Assembly (NCBI RefSeq): GCF_016894385.1
Contig: NZ_CP069812.1
Span: 1,426,001-1,490,000 of the forward strand
Source: Cupriavidus oxalaticus
Lineage (GTDB): Bacteria > Pseudomonadota > Gammaproteobacteria > Burkholderiales > Burkholderiaceae
Length of the DNA: 64,000 nt
Direction: 5' to 3'
In this document: positions 59,262 to 64,000 of the stretch, one piece after another
Layout: each line of letters begins with the position of its first letter
How positions within the stretch are numbered: the first letter of the stretch is position 1
Notes under the pieces: model-generated
Seen by the model: only the letters and a program-made list of their open reading frames with translations
Told to the model about the DNA's origin: nothing
The model's database searches: none
Position numbers and translations under genes: made by a program

Positions 59262-60200
59262 ATGGAGACCACCATGGCCGCCCCCGCCGTGATCCGGCAC
59301 CTGCAGTACGCCAGCCTGTCCAACGGCACCCGGCTGCACTACGCCAGCGCTGGCGAGCGCGGCAAGCCGCTGATGCTGTTCGTGCACGGATTCCCCGAGT
59401 TCTGGTACGAATGGGAAGCCCAGCTGGCCGAGTTCGGGCACACGCACTTCGCCGTCGCGCCGGACCTGCGCGGCTTCAACCTGTCGAGCAAGCCCGGCGA
59501 CGTGGAGTCCTACCGGCCGCGCCATATCGTCGAAGACCTGGTGCAGTTCATCGGTGCGCTGGGCTATGACCAGGCCATCGTTGTCGCGCACGACTGGGGC
59601 GGCGCGATCTGCTGGAACCTGGCGATCCAGTTCCCGCAACTCGTGCGCCAGCTCGTCATCATCAACTCGCCGCACCCGTACCTGTTCGCGCGTGCGCTGG
59701 CCACCGATCCGGAGCAGCAGGCCGCTTCCGCCTACATGAACTGGCTGCGCAAGTCCGGTTCAGAGAAGGCATTGGCCGCCAACGACTTTGCGCTGCTGGA
59801 CCGCATGCTGGCCGACGCCGACGGCAAGCCGGCCGCGTGGTACACGCCGCAGACGCGCGAGCGCTATCACGCCGCGTGGTCGCAGCCTGGCGAGGGGGGC
59901 GTGCATCCGCTGACCGGCGGCGTCAATTTCTACCGCGCCTCGCCGATGCGGCCGCCGGGCGACGGCGAAGCCGGGCCGGACCTGTCGCAGCTCGATCCGG
60001 CCAGGTTCGTGGTCCGCGTGCCGACGCTGGTGATCTGGGGCGAACGCGATCGCGCCTTGCCGAAATCCCTGCTCAATGGCCTGGAGGACTTTGTCACGGA
60101 CCTGCGCCTGGAGCGCATTCCGGACGGCACCCACTGGGTCATCCACGAGCAGCCGGAGCATGTCAACCTGCTGATCCGCAGCGCATTGCCGGCGGGTTAG
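59262..60200 (+). CDS. Alpha/beta hydrolase, epoxide-hydrolase-like
   Basis: 312 residues. HGFPEFWYEWEAQL (oxyanion HGxP), nucleophile elbow VAHDWGGAICWN with Asp as in epoxide hydrolases and haloalkane dehalogenases, and the C-terminal catalytic His in THWVIHEQPEHV. Start at 59262; 59274 also possible. Together with the GST it could take part in removing reactive lipid products; this is inferred. Confidence 0.9.
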   Translation: METTMAAPAVIRHLQYASLSNGTRLHYASAGERGKPLMLFVHGFPEFWYEWEAQLAEFGHTHFAVAPDLRGFNLSSKPGDVESYRPRHIVEDLVQFIGALGYDQAIVVAHDWGGAICWNLAIQFPQLVRQLVIINSPHPYLFARALATDPEQQAASAYMNWLRKSGSEKALAANDFALLDRMLADADGKPAAWYTPQTRERYHAAWSQPGEGGVHPLTGGVNFYRASPMRPPGDGEAGPDLSQLDPARFVVRVPTLVIWGERDRALPKSLLNGLEDFVTDLRLERIPDGTHWVIHEQPEHVNLLIRSALPAG

Positions 60201-60230
60201 CCGCGCCCTGGCGGCATTCAGTTAACCGCT

Positions 60231-60256
60231 GTCGTTCCCGCCTGCGCGGGAACGAC
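60231..60256. repeat. REP-like hairpin between convergent genes
   Basis: GTCGTTCCCGC pairs perfectly with GCGGGAACGAC around CTGC. It resembles one arm of the 38490-38556 repeat and may act as a bidirectional transcription stop. Confidence 0.85.
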
Positions 60257-60306
60257 GGTGGAACTTGATCTCTGACTGAACGGCGGCAGGCCCCGGGCGG
60301 CCAGCG

Positions 60307-60828
60307 TCAGGCCAGGCGATCGCGGTACAGGCGATAGTTCTCATCATCGAAGCAGACAAAAGTCACCTGCTCGATCTCGGGCGCTGACGCCAGCGCTTCG
60401 CGCACCGCGGCGATGGCGATATCCGCCGCGCGCTCGCGCGGAAAGGCGTAGATGCCCGTGCTGATGTTGGGGAAGGCGAGCGTGCGCAGATGGTGCTGCG
60501 CGGCTACACGGATGCTGTTGCGGTAGGCGTTGGCGAGCTGTTCGTCCTCGCCCTGGCCGCCGCCATGCCAGACCGGGCCGACGGCGTGGATCACGTACGG
60601 CGCAGGCAGGCGCCCGCCCGTGGTGAGCACCGCCTCGCCGGTGGGGCAGCCGCCCTGCGCGTCGCGGATCGCGCGGCAGGCCTCCATGATGGCGGGGCCG
60701 CCGGCCCCGTGGATGGCGCCGTCGACGCCGCCGCCGCCCAGCAGCCCGCTGTTGGCCGCGTTGACGATGGCGTCGACTTCCATCCGGGTGATGTCGCCAT
60801 GGACTACCTGCAGGTGCTCGCCGGTCAT
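60307..60828 (-). CDS. Macrodomain ADP-ribose-processing hydrolase (YmdB-like)
   Basis: 173 residues. The macrodomain ligand loops are clear: [47 protein letters not shown] and [14 protein letters not shown]. The family removes the acetyl group from O-acetyl-ADP-ribose or ADP-ribose from proteins. Start at 60828 with AGGAGA upstream. Convergent with the hydrolase gene. Confidence 0.93.
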   Translation of the reverse strand: MTGEHLQVVHGDITRMEVDAIVNAANSGLLGGGGVDGAIHGAGGPAIMEACRAIRDAQGGCPTGEAVLTTGGRLPAPYVIHAVGPVWHGGGQGEDEQLANAYRNSIRVAAQHHLRTLAFPNISTGIYAFPRERAADIAIAAVREALASAPEIEQVTFVCFDDENYRLYRDRLA

Positions 60829-60890
60829 GTCGTCTCCTGGTTTGAGAGCGCGCCCGCCGCGGTGCCGGCGGGCCACCTTGCTGCTATGCA

Positions 60891-62039
60891 CTACATGGAT
60901 TGCTCAAGCATACGCCGATAATCCGCCGCGCTGGCCTCTTTCGGGTTGGTCTTGTGGCAATGGTCCGCCAGCGCGCCGGCGATCACCTTGTCGAACATGT
61001 CCTCGGTGACGCCCATCTGGCGCAGGCCGGTGGGCAGGCCCAGGCGTGCCGTCATGTCGTGCACGGCCTGCGCGATATCGGCGCCGTCGGGCAGATGCAT
61101 GGCGCGGCGCAGGCGCGCGTAGCGGTCGTCGCGCACCACGGTGGGCGCGTCGGCGTTGAAGCGCAGCACCGCCGGCATCACCACCGCGTTGAGCGTGCCG
61201 TGATGCAGGCCGGTGCGGCCGTCGATCTTCAGCCCGCCCAGCGGGTGCGACAGCGAATGCACGCAGCCCAGCCCTTTCTGGAACGCCATCGCACCCTGCA
61301 TCGATGCGCTCATCATGTTCAGCCGCGCGTCGCGGTCCTGGCTGTCGCGGGTGGCGCGCTCGATATGGGTCCAGCCGCGCTCCAGCCCGTCCAGCGCGAT
61401 ACCGTCGGCGGGCGGGTTGAAGGCGGGGGCGAGGTAGGTCTCGATGCAGTGCGCGATCGCGTCCATGCCGGTGGCCGCGGTCAAGCCGGCCGGCAGGCCC
61501 AGCGTCAGGTCCGGATCGCAGATGGCCGACCTGGGCAGCAGGTGCCACGAGTGGAAGCCCAGCTTGCGCCCGTCGTCCAGGATGATGATGGCGCCGCGCG
61601 CCACTTCGCTGCCGGTGCCCGAGGTGGTCGGCACGGCGATCAGCGGCGCGGCCTGGTCGGTGATCTTGCCGCTGCCGCCTTCGATGGTGGCATAGGTGGT
61701 CAGCTCGCCCGGGTGCGTGGCCAGGATGGCGATGCCCTTGGCCAGGTCGATCGACGATCCGCCGCCCACCGCCACCAGCCCGTCACAGTTGGCCTCGCGG
61801 TATTGCGCGGCGGCCTTGCGCACCATCGCCTCGGTCGGGTTCGACGGGGTCTCGTCGAACACCGCCACTGGCAAGCCCTGCATCGCGTCGATGGCGCGCT
61901 GTGCCACGCCGGCTGCGACCACGCCCTTGTCGGTGACCAGCAGCGGACGGCGGATGCCGATGCGCTCGCATTCCGACTTGAGCAGGCTGACCGCGCCGAA
62001 ATCCAGGTGGATGTGGGTCAGATAGTAGATAAACGCCAT
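60891..62039 (-). CDS. Iron-containing alcohol dehydrogenase
   Basis: 382 residues, group III ADH. NAD site [16 protein letters not shown]; metal ligands in the Asp/His set around [23 protein letters not shown] and [17 protein letters not shown]. It oxidises or reduces an alcohol/aldehyde with NAD(P). The typical family size and motifs are intact. Divergent from the esterase across a 308-bp region with a palindromic operator. Confidence 0.94.
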   Translation of the reverse strand: MAFIYYLTHIHLDFGAVSLLKSECERIGIRRPLLVTDKGVVAAGVAQRAIDAMQGLPVAVFDETPSNPTEAMVRKAAAQYREANCDGLVAVGGGSSIDLAKGIAILATHPGELTTYATIEGGSGKITDQAAPLIAVPTTSGTGSEVARGAIIILDDGRKLGFHSWHLLPRSAICDPDLTLGLPAGLTAATGMDAIAHCIETYLAPAFNPPADGIALDGLERGWTHIERATRDSQDRDARLNMMSASMQGAMAFQKGLGCVHSLSHPLGGLKIDGRTGLHHGTLNAVVMPAVLRFNADAPTVVRDDRYARLRRAMHLPDGADIAQAVHDMTARLGLPTGLRQMGVTEDMFDKVIAGALADHCHKTNPKEASAADYRRMLEQSM

Positions 62040-62347
62040 ATTTGCTTGTCTCCTGCAGGGATCTGCCGCGAACCGGGGTCAGGGTAAGGCACTGGCCAGG
62101 CGCGCCGCCTTCGGTTTCAATGGGTTGTCGGGGCCCGCGCCGCGCGTCAGCCGATCATCGCGCAAAAACTGGCCGCGTGGCAGGCTGACGTGAGGCTGTC
62201 GGGGTTATCTCGTACTGCCTCGTCTCAGAAACATCTGGCATCATACTGAAAACGAACGATCGTTCACTATTCGAACTTCCACCGATGCGGGCGGCGTCCA
62301 CCACACGCTGGCCGCTGCAGCCGAAGCTCAGATTTAACTGATTTTTC
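62040..62347. other. Divergent intergenic region Fe-ADH / esterase
   Basis: 308 bp without a gene; it holds the palindrome described at 62254-62265 and little else. Confidence 0.5.
62254..62265. promoter_or_regulatory. Perfect palindrome GAACGATCGTTC, likely TetR-type operator
   Basis: A 12-bp perfect palindrome, 83 bp upstream of the esterase ATG in the divergent region. Its form resembles TetR-family operators of acyl-CoA and alcohol metabolism genes. No regulator gene lies in the window. Confidence 0.5.
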
Positions 62348-63355
62348 ATGTCCGCCGTACCATCCTCCGTCAACCAGGCTCCCGGCCTGCCGTCGGCTCC
62401 GCTCGACCCGCAGGTGTCGCAGCTGCTGGAACTGATCGCCCGTGCCAAGCGGCCGCCGATCCACGCACTGGACCCCGAGGACGCCAGGATCGCCTACGAG
62501 AAGAGCGCGCCGATCCTCGACATCAGCCCGCCCGCCGTGCACGCGACCGAAGACCTGCACGTGCCCGCGCGTGACGGCCATGCCATCCCGGCGCGGCTGT
62601 ACACGCCGCGCGAGGCCAGCTGGGCCGAGCCGCTGCCGCTGCTGGCGTACTTCCACGGTGGCGGCTTCACGGTTGGCAGCGTCAATTCGCACGATGCGCT
62701 GTGCCGGCTGCTGTGCGGCCAGGCCGATTGCATGGTGCTGTCGGTGGATTACCGCCTTGGGCCGCAATGGCGCTTTCCGACCGCGGTCAACGACGCCTTC
62801 GACGCGCTGCACTGGGTCTTTGCCGAAGCCGGAAGGCTGGGTGCCGACCCCGCCCGCATCGCGCTGGGCGGCGATAGCGCCGGCGGCACGCTGGCCGCTG
62901 CCAGCGCTGTGGAGGCGCGCAACGCCGGGCTCGCGCCGGTGCTGCAGATGCTGCTGTATCCCGGCACCTGCGCGCGCCAGGACACGCCATCGCACCGCGC
63001 GCTGGCCGAGGGCTACCTGCTGACCGCCGAGATGATCCGCTGGTTCTTTGCGCAGTACCTGGACCAGGAAGCCAGCCGCGACGACTGGCGCTTCGCCCCG
63101 CTCGACGGCGGCGGCAGCGGCGCCGACGTGCGCAATGTGTGCCCGGCCTGGGTCGCCGTGGCGGGCTATGACCCGCTGCATGACGAAGGCGTCGCCTACG
63201 CCGCCAAGCTGCGCGCCGCCGGCGTGCCGGCCACGCTGGCGAACTACCCCGGCATGATCCATGATTTCTTCAAGCTGGGCCGGTTCGTGCCGGCGGTGGC
63301 GCAGGCGCATGCCGAGGCCGCCGCCGCGCTGCGTGCCGCGTTCGGCCAATCCTGA
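62348..63355 (+). CDS. Hormone-sensitive-lipase-type alpha/beta hydrolase
   Basis: 335 residues. HSL motif YFHGGGFTVGS, nucleophile GDSAGGTLAAAS, acid region ... AVAGYDPLHDEG (Asp) and YPGMIHDFFKLG (His). Cytoplasmic esterase for short acyl esters. Positioned next to the Fe-ADH, so ester hydrolysis to an alcohol followed by oxidation is plausible but not shown. Confidence 0.92.
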   Translation: MSAVPSSVNQAPGLPSAPLDPQVSQLLELIARAKRPPIHALDPEDARIAYEKSAPILDISPPAVHATEDLHVPARDGHAIPARLYTPREASWAEPLPLLAYFHGGGFTVGSVNSHDALCRLLCGQADCMVLSVDYRLGPQWRFPTAVNDAFDALHWVFAEAGRLGADPARIALGGDSAGGTLAAASAVEARNAGLAPVLQMLLYPGTCARQDTPSHRALAEGYLLTAEMIRWFFAQYLDQEASRDDWRFAPLDGGGSGADVRNVCPAWVAVAGYDPLHDEGVAYAAKLRAAGVPATLANYPGMIHDFFKLGRFVPAVAQAHAEAAAALRAAFGQS

Positions 63356-63411
63356 CAACACGCAGCACCGATTTTTCAGCAGTGACTTGCAGCACAAGGA
63401 GACCTAGTCAA

Positions 63412-64000
63412 ATGCAACGCCGCCAATTTATCGCCCGCGCGGGCCTCGCCGCCGCCACCGCCGCCATCGGCCTGGCCGCCATGCCTGCCCAGGCCCAGGC
63501 AGACAAGTTTCCGCAGCGTCCGATCCGTCTGGTGATCGGCTATACCGCCGGCGGCTCCACCGACATCCCATTCCGGGTCCTGGCCGAGAACGCGTCCAAG
63601 ATCCTGGGCCAGCCGGTGATCGTCGAGAACAAGCCCGGCGCGGGCGGCGTGCTGCCCGCGCAGATGATGCAGGCCACCGCGCCCGACGGCTACACGCTGG
63701 CGCAGGTCGCCATGCCCGTCTATCGCCTGCCGTACACCACCAAGATCAACTGGGACCCGGTCAAGGACCTGAGCTACATCATCAACCTGGCCGGCTATTC
63801 GTTCGGCCTGGTGGTGCCGGCGGATTCGCCGATCAAGACCATGCAGGATTACGTCGCCTACGCCAAGGCCAATCCGGGCAAGCTGACCTACGGCTCGCCG
63901 GGCAGCATGACCACGCTGCACCTGACCATGGAAGAGCTGGCGCTGAAGCAGGGCGTGCAGTTCTCGCACATCCCGTACAAGGGCAATGCGGAATCGATGC
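63412..64000 (+). CDS. Bug-family tripartite tricarboxylate transporter receptor (3' truncated by window)
   Basis: First 196 residues. Tat-like signal peptide (RRQFIARAGLAAATAAIGLA, cleavage after AQAQA), then the Bug fold: FPQRPIRLVIGYTAGGSTDIPFRVLAE, VENKPGAGGVLPAQMM and YGSPGSMTTLHLTME. Periplasmic receptor of organic acids, hugely expanded in Burkholderiales. Continues beyond the window. Confidence 0.94.
   Translation, partial: MQRRQFIARAGLAAATAAIGLAAMPAQAQADKFPQRPIRLVIGYTAGGSTDIPFRVLAENASKILGQPVIVENKPGAGGVLPAQMMQATAPDGYTLAQVAMPVYRLPYTTKINWDPVKDLSYIINLAGYSFGLVVPADSPIKTMQDYVAYAKANPGKLTYGSPGSMTTLHLTMEELALKQGVQFSHIPYKGNAESM

Overview
This 64 kb window is GC-rich (by eye roughly two-thirds G+C) chromosomal DNA of a betaproteobacterium. 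It is most likely a Cupriavidus (Ralstonia eutropha-like) main chromosome. The reasons are the tig-clpP-clpX-lon-tRNA-ppiD block with Burkholderiales-type proteins, the Bug-family receptor, and a beta-oxidation cluster (fadB-type, thiolase, acyl-CoA dehydrogenase, SDR) laid out as I remember it from C. necator H16. The genus is an inference; no search was run.

Layout. 1-6.7 kb: 3' part of an RND pump, a small Cys-rich exported protein, tRNA-Leu, a VanZ-like protein, then divergent rRNA (rlmJ) and tRNA (mnmC) modification genes. 6.9-13.3 kb: protein quality control (tig, clpP, clpX, lon). 13.4-15.9 kb: tRNA-Val, tRNA-Asp, a rearranged tRNA-Asp-like copy and a membrane-anchored PpiD/SurA-type foldase. 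15.9-20.8 kb: divergent tesA-like esterase and ybbA-like ATPase, pgi, and the NAD(P)H-hydrate repair enzyme. 20.8-25.4 kb: an amidase plus TRAP transporter operon ending in a dadA relic. 25.7-29.8 kb: purL. 29.8-30.5 kb: a long gene-free fold-back repeat (copy A). 30.6-34.9 kb: a small hypothetical gene, a parvulin, bolA, yciB, msrB and selO. 35.3-42.4 kb: an acyl-CoA ligase with a complete Liv-type ABC importer, suggesting import and CoA activation of a carboxylic acid. 42.7-45.0 kb: a TonB-dependent siderophore receptor behind a promoter overlapped by a Fur-like box. 45.1-47.4 kb: a second fold-back repeat (copy B), split by an IS110/IS1111-type insertion sequence. 47.7-60.2 kb: a long same-strand fatty-acid/acyl-CoA cluster (fadB-type, nicotinamidase, thiolase, acyl-CoA dehydrogenase, SDR, thioesterase, alkenal-type reductase, class II aldolase, GST, SDR, epoxide-hydrolase-like). 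60.3-64 kb: macrodomain hydrolase, Fe-alcohol dehydrogenase, HSL-type esterase and a truncated Bug receptor.

The most interesting object is the IS at 45748-47196. Copy A of the repeat preserves the empty target site, so the insertion can be placed to the base: a CT dinucleotide sits at both junctions. The 265-nt non-coding end downstream of the transposase contains what looks like a complete bridge RNA (seekRNA): an 8-bp closing stem, an internal loop whose two sides match the left (9 nt) and right (7 nt) halves of the actual target, and a second loop matching the joined IS ends. Other unusual items are the fold-back repeat family itself, a tRNA-Asp-like cassette with the acceptor stem kept but the body replaced by palindromes, divergent genes whose start codons overlap in one CATG, a dadA relic fused in frame behind dctM, a Lys-to-Arg Walker A in LivF, and a possible small RNA just upstream of tRNA-Leu.
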